A stretch of 40,069 nucleotides of DNA from Chitinophagaceae bacterium (GCA_004299085.1 SCQV01000027.1:1-40069); one strand, 5' to 3'. Shown: positions 1 through 10,458, numbered from the stretch's first letter. Numbers and translations are program-made. The notes: generated by a model not told the origin, from the sequence alone.

Positions 1-1080
1 GATATTGATATTAGCTACTTACGTGTTAGTATTGGTTCTTCCGATCTGAATGATCATACATTTTCTTATGATGACCTTCCTCCAGGAAAAACGGATCCCA
101 CGCTTAAGCATTTTAATCTGGCCGAAGATAAGAAAGATGTCATCCCGGCTTTAAAAGAAATATTAGCTATTGATCCCTCTATTAAAATATTAGGCTCCCC
201 CTGGTCTGCTCCGGTGTGGATGAAGACCAATCATAATATTCAGGGAGGGATGTTGGAGAGAAAGTATTATCCTGTATATGCAAAATATTTTGTTAAATAT
301 ATCCGGGCGATGAAAAAAAATGGAATAACCATTGATGCTGTCACTATTCAGAATGAACCGTTTAATAATGGGAACACGCCCAGTATGCAGATATTTGCAA
401 AGCAAGAGCTTGATTTTGTAAAAAACTATTTAGGCCCGGCATTTCAAGCGCAAGGTATCCGAACAAAAATTATCATCTATGATCATAACTGTGATGCACC
501 CGAATACCCAATCTCTATATTGACCGACACTGAGGCCAGAAAATATATTGATGGTTCTGCCTTCCATTTATATGCAGGCAACATTAGTGGATTAACAAAA
601 GTGCATCATGCATTCCCCAGAAAGAATGTGTATCTCACTGAAATGATGGCAGTGAGCTTTGGAAAAACTTTTCCTCTTGCATTACCGGAAAGCAAAATTG
701 TAATAGGCGCGATGAGAAATTGGAGCAAAAATGTAATTCTATGGAACCTGACGGCGAACTCACATTTTGAACCTCACACTAATAACGGTGGATGCAGTAT
801 GTGTCAGGGAGCCATTACTATTGATAAGAATCAGGTATCACGTAATATAGCCTATTATATGATCGCGCATGCTTCAAAGTTTGTGCCTCCTCATTCTGTT
901 CGTATTGGTACTAATACCAACGACTCTCTTTCCAACGTAGCATTTCGTACTCCCACGGGTAAAATAGTATTGCTGGTTGCTAATGTAAGCGATTCTACAC
1001 AAAAGTTTAATATCATTTATAAAGGGGAAGAAGTGCAACCTGAATTGGGAAAAGGAGAAGTTGCCACTTTTGTATGGTGA
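1..1080 (+). CDS. GH30-family glycoside hydrolase (glucosylceramidase-like), 5' truncated by window edge
   Basis: Frame 1 is open from base 1 (DIDISYLRVSIGSSDLNDHTFSYDDLPPGK...) into the 214 ORF; GSPWSAPVWMKTN, TIQNEPFN (acid/base Glu) and VYLTEM (nucleophile region) are GH30-like. Confidence 0.9.
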   Translation, partial: DIDISYLRVSIGSSDLNDHTFSYDDLPPGKTDPTLKHFNLAEDKKDVIPALKEILAIDPSIKILGSPWSAPVWMKTNHNIQGGMLERKYYPVYAKYFVKYIRAMKKNGITIDAVTIQNEPFNNGNTPSMQIFAKQELDFVKNYLGPAFQAQGIRTKIIIYDHNCDAPEYPISILTDTEARKYIDGSAFHLYAGNISGLTKVHHAFPRKNVYLTEMMAVSFGKTFPLALPESKIVIGAMRNWSKNVILWNLTANSHFEPHTNNGGCSMCQGAITIDKNQVSRNIAYYMIAHASKFVPPHSVRIGTNTNDSLSNVAFRTPTGKIVLLVANVSDSTQKFNIIYKGEEVQPELGKGEVATFVW

Positions 1081-1119
1081 TAAACACCTATTTATAAACA
1101 TAGGATAAAAATAAATAAC

Positions 1120-2715
1120 GTGATAAAATTTGTCAGCTTTTATCTTTTATGCGGATTGTTTTTGGCACCATTCAATCATTCGGGTATGCTTCATCCGAAG
1201 CATGAACCAAAAAGAATGTGCAAGGCGAAAACGATAAATGGTATTGTTGAAGGAATTATAGATTCCAATGGAATCCGTTCTTTTAAAGGAATACCTTATG
1301 CGCAACCTCCTGTAGGAGATTTGCGTTGGCAACCGCCACAACCGGTCAAAAACTGGAAAGGGATTAGGAAAACCTTGCATTTTGGACCGCGCCCGATGCA
1401 AAATCTGGTTTACAGTGATATGATATTTCGTTCCAAAAAAATGAGTGAAGATTGCCTTTATCTCAATATTTGGGTACCAGTAAAAAGGGAAAAAACTTTG
1501 TTACCCGTCCTGGTTTATTTTTATGGCGGTGGATTTATGGCGGGTGACGGTTCAGAGCCCCGTTACGATGGGGAGAGTATGGCCAGAAAAGGCATCATCA
1601 TGATTACTGTCAATTACCGATTAGGCGTTTTTGGGTTCCTTGCTTTGCCATCACTCACTACAGAGTCTGCTCATCATGCTTCAGGAGATTATGGGTTACT
1701 GGATCAACATGCTGCCCTTCTCTGGGTACAGAAAAATATTGCTGCCTTTGGAGGAAATCCTCATGAGGTTACTATTGCCGGGCAATCCGCGGGTTCTATG
1801 TCAGTAAGTGCCCAAATGGCATCGCCCCTTTCGAAAGGACTGTTTGTACGGGCAATGGGAGAAAGTGGTTCAGTACTTGGCAACCTGGTTCCACTTTCCC
1901 TGGCAGTAAGGGAGCAGCAGGGAATCCGGTTTATGAAAATGTCAGGAGCAAAAAACCTTACTGAACTGAAGGAAATATCTGCAGATAGCCTCTTGAAAAT
2001 TTCAGCCAATCCCGGTTGTCCTCACTTTGGGCCAACAATAGATGGTTATTTCCTTCCTGAATCACCCGAAAAGATATATTATACGGGGCTACAAGCAAAT
2101 GTTCCCTTGCTGGCCGGATGGAATTCTGCAGAAATTAATTATCACAGTTTGCTTGGGAAGGAAGCGCCAACGCCCTCATATTATAAAAAGATTATACAAG
2201 GTATTTTCGGAAAGTATGCCGAAGCGGCCTTGAAACTATACCCCGGGGCCACTAAAGAGGAAGTAATCCGGTCAGCCACTGATCTCGCGAGCGATCGCTT
2301 TATTGCCTATGCTACATGGAAATGGATTGACATTCATAGTAAAACAGATGGTAAACCTGTTTATCGTTATTTTTACAGCCACTCATTGCCTCCTTTAAGA
2401 AACGATTCGGCTGCAAACGAGATACGGTTATTAGGCGCACCACATTCGGCAGAAATTCCGTATGCTTTAGGTAATCTATACCTGATTAAAACGTATGACT
2501 GGACAAAGACAGACTATCACGTCTCCGCTATCATGCAGGACTATTTTGTTAATTTTATTAAAACCGGCAATCCTAATGCCCCGGGGTTGCCCGAATGGCC
2601 ATGGCTTCAAAGCAGTATTCCTAAGGTAATGGTTATTGACAATCATTCTGAAGCAGTGCCTGAAAAAAATCAAAGACGCTATCTTTTTTTAGATGAGTTT
2701 TATCATAATAATTAA
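1120..2715 (+). CDS. Type-B carboxylesterase (para-nitrobenzyl esterase family)
   Basis: GIPYAQPPVGDLRW, SEDCLYLNIW, catalytic GQSAGS and GAPHSAEIPY motifs; N-terminal hydrophobic signal. Confidence 0.92.
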   Translation: MIKFVSFYLLCGLFLAPFNHSGMLHPKHEPKRMCKAKTINGIVEGIIDSNGIRSFKGIPYAQPPVGDLRWQPPQPVKNWKGIRKTLHFGPRPMQNLVYSDMIFRSKKMSEDCLYLNIWVPVKREKTLLPVLVYFYGGGFMAGDGSEPRYDGESMARKGIIMITVNYRLGVFGFLALPSLTTESAHHASGDYGLLDQHAALLWVQKNIAAFGGNPHEVTIAGQSAGSMSVSAQMASPLSKGLFVRAMGESGSVLGNLVPLSLAVREQQGIRFMKMSGAKNLTELKEISADSLLKISANPGCPHFGPTIDGYFLPESPEKIYYTGLQANVPLLAGWNSAEINYHSLLGKEAPTPSYYKKIIQGIFGKYAEAALKLYPGATKEEVIRSATDLASDRFIAYATWKWIDIHSKTDGKPVYRYFYSHSLPPLRNDSAANEIRLLGAPHSAEIPYALGNLYLIKTYDWTKTDYHVSAIMQDYFVNFIKTGNPNAPGLPEWPWLQSSIPKVMVIDNHSEAVPEKNQRRYLFLDEFYHNN

Positions 2716-2919
2716 GTAGAAAGAAGATTCTGTATTAATTTTTATCTGCCAAGATTTAAATTTTCCTTTCAGTGTTTACTCATTCTACTGCCGAGCAACA
2801 ATAACGCATTCAACACAAACTCATCTTATATCTTATTAGTGAAAATATAAGAGAGAGTCCTGTTAGTTGTATCTATTTTATGTTAGTAATCCATGTCGTT
2901 ATGACCCATGTTAATTCTT

Positions 2920-4104
2920 TTAATCTTTAATTCTTTTCATGATTTCCAAACATGCTCTGCTGTTGTGATAAGGGCATTTCCAAAGTCCGGCTTTATCCTG
3001 ACCTTTCATGATGGTATGATCAACTTTTATACCCCAGTACCATTCGCCATCTGGTGACTTAATATATTGCCGGATGAATTGCCATGACCTATATGAAAGA
3101 CGGAAATATTTCTCATTACCTGAATTCTGAAAAGCATTCAAAAAACCTACCATAGCTTCAGCCTGAGGCCACCAATGCTTTTCTTTCATGAAACTATTTC
3201 CTTCTTTTTCATTCCATAAACCTCCATCCTCATCCACTCCATCTATAACAGCATCGGTAATTTGTAACGATAATTGTTTGATTTGATCAATAATGACTTT
3301 ATCTTTAATAGCTTCTGCTGCTTCCTGTAATAGCCATGACGCTTCTATATCGTGGCCAAAAGAGATGATGGTTGATTTCGGATTCCAATATTCATCAAAG
3401 AATAAAATGAGATGATGATTTAACGAATTAATAATATGGTCTGTAAAATCTTTAATTAAGAATATTATCTTTTCTTTCAGCGTATTGTCCTGCCATATTC
3501 CGTACAAATTAGTATAAGCTTCTAAAATATGCAGATGCGTATTCATGGTTTTTTTTTCATTGCTGTCTTTCTCACTGAGCCTCATATCGTGAATCTCATT
3601 CCAGTCCCGCGTAAAGGCATCAATATATCCGGTGTGCTTAGACTCAAAGCTGTGTTTTTCGATATCCTGGAATAATTGCATAGCCCCAATTTTTGCTTCT
3701 TTCAATTTATTTATCTTGTGATATTCACTTAAGGCATAAATAGCAAAAGCAGTGGCATAGATTTGCTTTTTTGTATCTAAAGGATTACCCAAATAATCTA
3801 CTGTCCAATACAAACCACCGTATTTCTTGTCAATAAAATGAGCAGTTAAATAATCATAAGCCCGTTCTGCAAGTTCAAGATATTCCAGATGATGAGTTTG
3901 ATTATATGCCGCCGAAAAAGTCCATAAAATACGGCTATTAAGGACACTCCCTTTCGGGGCAATGGAACTTACTTCATTGTTTTCATTGATTTGCCCGTAA
4001 AATCCGCCGTTTATATTATCTACTGCATGGTTGGCCCAGAATTGCAAAATCTGATGCAATTCTGCCTGTGCTTCTGATTTATATTGTTGTTGCAAGATTC
4101 CCAT
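2920..4104 (-). CDS. N-acylglucosamine 2-epimerase superfamily; probable mannobiose/cellobiose 2-epimerase
   Basis: GGFYGQINENN, NSRILWTFSAAYN, HWWPQAEAMVGFLNA motifs; placed in a mannan operon with GH130 and GH26. Confidence 0.88.
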   Translation of the reverse strand: MGILQQQYKSEAQAELHQILQFWANHAVDNINGGFYGQINENNEVSSIAPKGSVLNSRILWTFSAAYNQTHHLEYLELAERAYDYLTAHFIDKKYGGLYWTVDYLGNPLDTKKQIYATAFAIYALSEYHKINKLKEAKIGAMQLFQDIEKHSFESKHTGYIDAFTRDWNEIHDMRLSEKDSNEKKTMNTHLHILEAYTNLYGIWQDNTLKEKIIFLIKDFTDHIINSLNHHLILFFDEYWNPKSTIISFGHDIEASWLLQEAAEAIKDKVIIDQIKQLSLQITDAVIDGVDEDGGLWNEKEGNSFMKEKHWWPQAEAMVGFLNAFQNSGNEKYFRLSYRSWQFIRQYIKSPDGEWYWGIKVDHTIMKGQDKAGLWKCPYHNSRACLEIMKRIKD

Positions 4105-5488
4105 TTAATTTTCGTTTTTCTGATAATTCAGCGGATATTTCTGCTACCTTTTTTTCAGATAGCGGATAAAGTGCAATGAAAATGACAGAAAGTAAAGCAC
4201 CGATGGCCGGCAAGAAACTGAGCATAATACGAATCCCGTTTTGGGCTTCCACTCCCTGAACTACGTTAGCTTTAAAACCAAAAATTGCCAGCAGCCAGCC
4301 GGTAAGTCCTCCACCAATGGTCCAACCTAATTTTTGTGACATGGAGGAAGATGAAAATATCAGCCCTGTTGCACGTCTGCCGGTTTTCAATTCAGAGTAA
4401 TCGGCAATATCTGCATACATAGACCATAACAAAGGAAATATTATACCGGCACAAAAGCTGATAAAAAATTGAAAAACAAATATCAGTATTAGCTGTTCCT
4501 TCCCAAACCAATAAAATATTACACTTAATATTGTTGCCATACTCATGGCGCTTAAAAAGGTATTTTTCTTCCCGATTTTATTTCCCACCGGAGAAGCGAG
4601 TATTACTCCAATAATATTGGCAGCCTGTCCTAATACAAGATATAGCGTAGAGTAAGAAACCATAATGCTTCCCAATGTAAAAGCAGTAATGTCTTCAATG
4701 ACATACTTGAAATAATACAGGGTAGCTCCATCACGAATGGAATTAAATACTAATGCAGCAATTCCTGAAACCAACAATATCCACCATGGTCTGTTTTTCC
4801 AGAGGTCTTTTATATCTTTTTTTAAATCCGGCGACTCTTTTTTGAGGGGAGCCACTCTTTCTCTTACTCCGGCAAAACAACCGAGAAACAATAAGATGCA
4901 TAAAACAGCAATTACTCCAACACCCATTTCCCATCCACGTTTCAGGTTAACTTCTCCACCTCCCATTTTACTGAACAGGCTTACCATCGGCTGTATCAAA
5001 GCAATTGCAATAAGGCCTCCCGCAAATGCAAATGCCATTCTAAAAGAAGCGATCGTGTTTCTTTCTCTGGGGTTGGAAGAAATTACCCCCAGCAAGGAGG
5101 CATAGGGAACATTGATTAAAGAATATATCAGCATCATGAGAGAATACGTGATATAGGCATAAATTAATTTCCCGGTATAGGCAAAATCAGGCGTGGTGAA
5201 GGTTAATACTCCTATTACACCGAAAGGTATGGCTACATATAGCAGGAAAGGCCGGAATTTCCCCCATTTTGAATTAATCCTGTCAGAAAATGCCCCTACT
5301 ACCGGATCAAAAAAAGTGTCCCAAATCCGGGTCACAAAAAACATAGTACCGACCGCTGCTGCCGTAATGCCAAATACATCGGTATAAAAAAACAACAGGT
5401 ACATGCCAAAGAGCTTCCAAAACATAGAGGAAGCCATATCCCCAAAACCGTAAGATACTTTTTCTCTCAGCTTTATTTTTCTTGGCAT
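4079..5488 (-). CDS. GPH-family sugar:cation symporter (MFS)
   Basis: KLREKVSYGFGDMASSMFW N-terminus, about 12 hydrophobic segments, DPVVGAFSDRINSKWGKFRPFLL motif; overlaps the epimerase start by 26 bp. Confidence 0.92.
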   Translation of the reverse strand: MPRKIKLREKVSYGFGDMASSMFWKLFGMYLLFFYTDVFGITAAAVGTMFFVTRIWDTFFDPVVGAFSDRINSKWGKFRPFLLYVAIPFGVIGVLTFTTPDFAYTGKLIYAYITYSLMMLIYSLINVPYASLLGVISSNPRERNTIASFRMAFAFAGGLIAIALIQPMVSLFSKMGGGEVNLKRGWEMGVGVIAVLCILLFLGCFAGVRERVAPLKKESPDLKKDIKDLWKNRPWWILLVSGIAALVFNSIRDGATLYYFKYVIEDITAFTLGSIMVSYSTLYLVLGQAANIIGVILASPVGNKIGKKNTFLSAMSMATILSVIFYWFGKEQLILIFVFQFFISFCAGIIFPLLWSMYADIADYSELKTGRRATGLIFSSSSMSQKLGWTIGGGLTGWLLAIFGFKANVVQGVEAQNGIRIMLSFLPAIGALLSVIFIALYPLSEKKVAEISAELSEKRKLNGNLATTI

Positions 5489-6645
5489 TTATTGTTCTTT
5501 ATCAGGCTTGTTAGGGTTTTTACTGACATGCTGGAGCGGTATCCATCCGGCGCCGTGTTCATGCAATAATCTATTAATTGATCAATGGATGAAGTGGCCA
5601 CATGTAATCTGGTATCGCTGGAAGCGTAATATATAAAAACTTTACCATCCTCATCACAAATCCAGCCATTAACAAAAAGGACATTAGGAACATCTCCAAT
5701 TCTTTCTTCTCCTTCAGGGGCCATAAAATATCCTGCAGGTTTGTAAATAATTTTAGTCGCCTCCTGTAAATCCGTCATAAACATATAGAGAACATAACGC
5801 AGCCCCGCAGCAGTATTACGAACACCGTGAGCTAAATGCAGCCAGCCATACTTTGTTTTTAACGGAGCGGGCCCTAACCCATTTTTTGCCTCATATACGG
5901 TATGGTAAACCTTATTATCAATTACCCGCTCCTCAGTAATTAGAGCATTCTCCATACTATCACAAAATCCTATACCAATACCCCCCCCTGCTCCGGTCTC
6001 AATAAAACCGTCCTGAGGACGTGTATAAAACATATATTTTCGATTTACAAATTCCGGATGTAATACCACATTTCTTTGTTGTGGAGAACCGGTTTTTAAA
6101 TCAGGTAGTCTTTCCCATAATTTCAAATCTCTCGAACGTACGATGCCACATTGTGCTATGGCAGCCGATTGATTTTGTATTCGACATTGAGGGTCTTGAC
6201 GTTCTGTACAAAACGTTCCATAAATCCATCCATCTTCATGCTGGACAACCCGCATATCGTATATATTTGTATCGGGAGTTTCGATTTCAGGTATTTCTAT
6301 CGGATAATCCTCAAATATAAAATTGTCAATTCCACTATTGCTTTTGGCTATAGCAAAGAATGATTTGCGGTCCCATCCCTCGACTCGCGCAACCAGCACA
6401 TAATTATTTTCCCATTTAATTGCTCCGGCATTGAAAACCGCATTGATCCCAAACCTTGTCATCAGGTGAGGATTAGTATCAGCGTTTAAATCATACCGCC
6501 AGAATATCGGAGTATGCGCTGCTGTAAGTACAGGATATTTATAACGTGAGAATATGCCATTACCTAAATCTTCCATTTTATTCGGTCTGTTAATCAGTTC
6601 GCTATACGCATTCTGTAATTCTGTTAACCGTTTATCAAAATTCAT
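5473..6645 (-). CDS. GH130 4-O-beta-D-mannosyl-D-glucose phosphorylase-like; start probably at internal Met (MNFDKRL), not 6720
   Basis: RYKYPVLTAAHTPIFWRYDLN, FNAGAIKWENNYVLVARVEGWDRKSFFAIAKS, IYDMRVVQHEDGWIYGTFCTER are GH130 phosphorylase signatures; the longer ORF would overlap the GH26 gene. Confidence 0.9.
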   Translation of the reverse strand: MNFDKRLTELQNAYSELINRPNKMEDLGNGIFSRYKYPVLTAAHTPIFWRYDLNADTNPHLMTRFGINAVFNAGAIKWENNYVLVARVEGWDRKSFFAIAKSNSGIDNFIFEDYPIEIPEIETPDTNIYDMRVVQHEDGWIYGTFCTERQDPQCRIQNQSAAIAQCGIVRSRDLKLWERLPDLKTGSPQQRNVVLHPEFVNRKYMFYTRPQDGFIETGAGGGIGIGFCDSMENALITEERVIDNKVYHTVYEAKNGLGPAPLKTKYGWLHLAHGVRNTAAGLRYVLYMFMTDLQEATKIIYKPAGYFMAPEGEERIGDVPNVLFVNGWICDEDGKVFIYYASSDTRLHVATSSIDQLIDYCMNTAPDGYRSSMSVKTLTSLIKNNKCQEK

Positions 6646-6694
6646 AAAAGTTGGCTTATTAATTGATTCGTTCAATGATAATAATAAGAAAGCA

Positions 6695-7714
6695 CTATTG
6701 CCACCCAGGCATTTGGTCAAGTGTTATTACATCCGGGGCATTATAAAGTGATTTGATTTGATCTATAGTATTGCTACTGAAAGTAAGTTCTGACCAGCTC
6801 ATGAAGAAAGTCCATTTTGGCTGTGCCTGAAGGACAATTTCCGTAGGCAAAGTAGCACATTCGCCTATAGCTATGGGTTTGCCGTCTGCTGCGTTGACAA
6901 CAGCATTATATTTATCCATTGTATATCCGCTTTTATCATACACATCAAATGCCAATATATCCCAGTAATTATTCCCCGGATTATATTCCTTCAATGCACT
7001 TTGATAACCTGGAAGATCCTGGATATCCCATTCCCATATTAAATTGGTAAGTCCCTTAGTATTGGTCATGTAGTCATGCATGATCTGATATAATTTAAGT
7101 GTTCCATTCGGGCCGGGCCTGCCGCCCCACCAAAAAGCTCCCTGGTTCATTTCATGCAAAGGCCTCCAAAGTACTTCTACACCATGCTCTTTTAGGAATT
7201 GAAGATAAACACAGATATTATCTATCATAGATTTCCATTTTTTGTTCAGAGGTGTTCCATCAGTAATTAGTTCGTTCCATTGTGCATCTGTTAACTTGCT
7301 CAATACACCAGTGGTGTCATAGCCACAAGGAGTGGATAAGGCAGGATTGCATAGATGCCACATAATTTGAACAACAGATCCCTGTTTCCATTCTTTTAAG
7401 GCTTCATTAATCATATCCTGACGATTATCAATATTGTCCCGCTCAAAAAGGAAATCTCCACTCCATAAACCAGGATATTTTCCGGTTACCGCATAGATAG
7501 AATCAGTCCACCTTTCCGGCTCTACATTAGGCTCACGATTATGGATTCCGGCAATAGTTTTATGCCCTGAAATACTATATAGATAATTCAGAACTTCAAA
7601 TTTTGTTTTACCTGTGTCTGCCGGTTTGTTAATGCTTATGGGAGTAGAGGAAGGCACCTCCTTTTTGTTACAACTTATAAAAGGAGCTAATAATAGAAAT
7701 ACGATGAATCTCAT
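6695..7714 (-). CDS. GH26 beta-mannanase, predicted lipoprotein
   Basis: Start at MRFIVFLLLAPFISC (lipobox-like); HKTIAGIHNREPN, VVQIMWHLCNPA, WRPLHEMNQGAFWWGGRPG (catalytic Glu), AIGECATLP. Confidence 0.9.
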   Translation of the reverse strand: MRFIVFLLLAPFISCNKKEVPSSTPISINKPADTGKTKFEVLNYLYSISGHKTIAGIHNREPNVEPERWTDSIYAVTGKYPGLWSGDFLFERDNIDNRQDMINEALKEWKQGSVVQIMWHLCNPALSTPCGYDTTGVLSKLTDAQWNELITDGTPLNKKWKSMIDNICVYLQFLKEHGVEVLWRPLHEMNQGAFWWGGRPGPNGTLKLYQIMHDYMTNTKGLTNLIWEWDIQDLPGYQSALKEYNPGNNYWDILAFDVYDKSGYTMDKYNAVVNAADGKPIAIGECATLPTEIVLQAQPKWTFFMSWSELTFSSNTIDQIKSLYNAPDVITLDQMPGWQ

Positions 7715-7871
7715 AATTTGGATGATTATTATGGTGTAAAGGTAAAATGACCGCATAGGAAAAGGTTAGTATTATTTTATCAGAAAATAACATAATTTCG
7801 ACTATCTTTTGCTTGATTAAGCTTATAGGTATTGGCATTGTTGTAAATTTATCACAGAAAATAAAAGTTTA

Positions 7872-8753
7872 ATGCAGTCTGAACTATTCCACGAGATAAC
7901 TCCGTTGAAGCAATCCGATTGTTTTTGGGTTGCAAAACGCCTCAAGTCTTGCTTTGATTTCCCATTACATTATCATGAGGAATATGAGTTGAATTTTATC
8001 AGTAATGCTAAAGGAGCCCAACGGGTAATTGGAGACCATATAGGGGAAATAGACGACTTAGAATTGGTACTTGTAGGGTCTAATCTGCCGCATGCATGGT
8101 TTACGAATAATATGAATAGCAAAAGAGTGAATGAGATTACCATTCAATTTCATAAAAACCTGTTTAGTGATAAATTTCTCAAGCGAGATCAATTAAGCTT
8201 TATCAGGATCATGTTAGAAAAATCTAATCAGGGTATTCTGTTTTCCACGGAATCAACCATGCATATTATGCACAGGTTGCGAGATTTGAACCAAAAGTTG
8301 GGCTTTGATTCAGTACTTGAATTGATATCCATCTTAAACTTTCTTTCTCGTTCTGTCAAGATGACATTACTCTCTGATTCAACTTTCAACAATGTAAATA
8401 AATTTAACTATAACAGCCGGCGAATCGAAAAAGCGCTTGCATTCATGGATCAGAATTTCGACAAGACAATCACCCTTTCTGATGTTGCGAAGTTAAATAA
8501 TATGACGGACTCTGCTTTCAGCCGGTTTTTTAAAACACACACAGGAAAAACCTTTTTGGATATTCTGATTGAAAAAAGACTAGGGCATGTTTCACGCCTG
8601 CTGATTGAAAGTCCCTTATCAATTGCGGATATTGCGGAGCAATGCGGATTTAATAATATATCAAACTTTAATCGTCTTTTTAAAAAGAAAAAGGGATTTA
8701 CTCCTAATGAATTTAGAGAGGAATACAGTAATATAAGCCGGATTTTTATTTAG
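7872..8753 (+). CDS. AraC-family transcriptional regulator
   Basis: Cupin-like N-terminus (FDFPLHYHEEYELNFI) plus C-terminal double HTH (ITLSDVAKLNNMTDSAFSRFFKTHTGKTF...IADIAEQCGFNNISNFNRLFKKKKGFTPNEFR). Confidence 0.95.
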   Translation: MQSELFHEITPLKQSDCFWVAKRLKSCFDFPLHYHEEYELNFISNAKGAQRVIGDHIGEIDDLELVLVGSNLPHAWFTNNMNSKRVNEITIQFHKNLFSDKFLKRDQLSFIRIMLEKSNQGILFSTESTMHIMHRLRDLNQKLGFDSVLELISILNFLSRSVKMTLLSDSTFNNVNKFNYNSRRIEKALAFMDQNFDKTITLSDVAKLNNMTDSAFSRFFKTHTGKTFLDILIEKRLGHVSRLLIESPLSIADIAEQCGFNNISNFNRLFKKKKGFTPNEFREEYSNISRIFI

Positions 8754-8781
8754 TTTCGATATTTTCAATAACCCTTTATTT

Positions 8782-9663
8782 ATGAGGCCAAATTTGTTGC
8801 ATGAAATAACCCCGCTTACAGAAAATGATTGCTTTCTATTCTTTGCCAGGGAAAAAGAGACTTTCGATTTCCCATTACACTACCATGAAGAATTTGAGAT
8901 TAATTTTATCTCTCATGCAAGCGGAGCCCAAAGAATAGTTGGATCTCATGCAGCAGAAATAGGAGACATCGAATTGGTTTTAATTGGGTCTAATCTGCCA
9001 CATGTATGGCTTACCCATCATTGCCAGTCGAGAAAAATTGAGGAGATTACCATTCAGTTTCATAAAGACTTTTTAGATGATAATTTTTTAGCAAGGAATC
9101 AACTTTTATCCATAAAAAGGATGTTCGAAGAATCGGCACGTGGTATATTATTTCCTGAAACAATCACTTTGCAAATCGCTCCCCGTATCAGAGGACTAAC
9201 TCAAAAGCAGGGGTTTGAAGCTGTATTAGAATTGATGTCAATATTGCACGACCTTTCTATTGCCCGCAATGTGCGATTGCTGTCAGACATACCCTTTAAT
9301 AATAGAAATGAAAGTAAATTTGGTGCAAGCAAAAAGGTACAAACGGCCTTACAATACATTAATGAAAATTTGGGGGGGACAGTCACGATCAAAGACATAG
9401 CTAAATTACTTCGTATGCCTGAAGCTCCTGCCGGACGTTTTTTTAAAAAACACACAGGTAGCACTTTTAAAGACATTCTAAATGATGCGAGAGTGGGTAA
9501 TGCCTCAAGATTGCTGATTGATACGACACAATCTATCAATGAGATTGCATATACGTGCGGGTTTAACAACTTGTCCTATTTTAATAAACTTTTTAAAATG
9601 AAGAAAGATTATACTCCAAAGGAATTCAGAGAAAAGTTTTCTGGTACAAGGATATTTATATAG
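8782..9663 (+). CDS. AraC-family transcriptional regulator, tandem paralogue of 7872..8753
   Basis: Same length (293 aa) and co-linear with the upstream AraC protein; FDFPLHYHEEFEINFISHASGAQR and a conserved AraC HTH. Confidence 0.95.
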   Translation: MRPNLLHEITPLTENDCFLFFAREKETFDFPLHYHEEFEINFISHASGAQRIVGSHAAEIGDIELVLIGSNLPHVWLTHHCQSRKIEEITIQFHKDFLDDNFLARNQLLSIKRMFEESARGILFPETITLQIAPRIRGLTQKQGFEAVLELMSILHDLSIARNVRLLSDIPFNNRNESKFGASKKVQTALQYINENLGGTVTIKDIAKLLRMPEAPAGRFFKKHTGSTFKDILNDARVGNASRLLIDTTQSINEIAYTCGFNNLSYFNKLFKMKKDYTPKEFREKFSGTRIFI

Positions 9664-9922
9664 ATCAAGTCGCTGATGGTTTTATTATTTCGTTTCCACG
9701 AAACTCCGGCTTTATTGAAAATCTTTTTCATTTATCTGAAAGTTTAAACAAGTTCAATGGCAGGGAGTGTCAAACCACTAATATTTGGTAAAGTGAAACT
9801 GAAACCCTTTATACAAAAGTAGGTAACTATCAAAACATCTGACAAATAGAGCAGACCGTATTTATACGTTTTATATCACGCATTGACAATGTTTTAAATG
9901 CCTGCGATTGAGCCTCATATAA

Positions 9923-9959
9923 ATGAAGCTATCGCCTGACTTCCCGGCGACGGCTTCAT
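9923..9959. terminator. Intergenic imperfect hairpin (possible bidirectional terminator)
   Basis: atgaagctatcgcc-tgactt-cccggcgacggcttcat: arms pair with a small internal mismatch, lying between convergent genes. Confidence 0.45.
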
Positions 9960-10026
9960 AATAATACCTTCCTGTGCGTTTCTGATTAAGCGGTTCATGA
10001 TCTGTAAACGATCACGCAAACTTTTA

Positions 10027-10458
10027 TTAATCATCCTCGCCAACTTTCAGAAAATGGCCCTGCATATCGAAGATATAGGCTTTACCATTAGCATCCGCCT
10101 CATAAGTTTTCACTCTGTTTGCATCTTCATTCAGGGACGCCTCTTTCACTCCGGTATGATAGTGTTTGAGCATATATTCCCGGATGCCCAGCGGAAGCTT
10201 TGACGGATTGATATCTGTTTCCGATCCTGCAAATTTCCCTTCCGGAGTGTACATGGCGGAATGATCAAATCCTCCCGCTTTCCAGTTGCCTTCAAAGTTG
10301 CCATTTTCTGTTTCCCAGCTAATATGCTTTACCATAGGATGTGCCTTCATAAAGGCAGCTTTGGCCGCAGAAGGAACTTTCGAGCTGGTAATAGTTTGCG
10401 CACTTGCCTCAAAGGCAAAACAACCGGCTGCAATAGCCAGTAACAAAACTTTCTTCAT
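10027..10458 (-). CDS. Secreted PepSY-like (PepSY/BLIP-like fold) periplasmic protein
   Basis: Signal peptide MKKVLLLAIAAGCFAFEASAQ from internal Met; VPSAAKAAFMKAHPMVKHISWETENGNFEGNWK pattern. Confidence 0.7.
   Translation of the reverse strand: MKKVLLLAIAAGCFAFEASAQTITSSKVPSAAKAAFMKAHPMVKHISWETENGNFEGNWKAGGFDHSAMYTPEGKFAGSETDINPSKLPLGIREYMLKHYHTGVKEASLNEDANRVKTYEADANGKAYIFDMQGHFLKVGEDD

Noticed and set aside
4737-5105. 122-aa plus-strand ORF inside the symporter gene
   Set aside because: Antisense to a confidently identified transporter; low-complexity proline/threonine-rich translation; no independent support.
9201-9569. 122-aa minus-strand ORF inside the second AraC gene
   Set aside because: Shadow ORF antisense to a conserved coding region.
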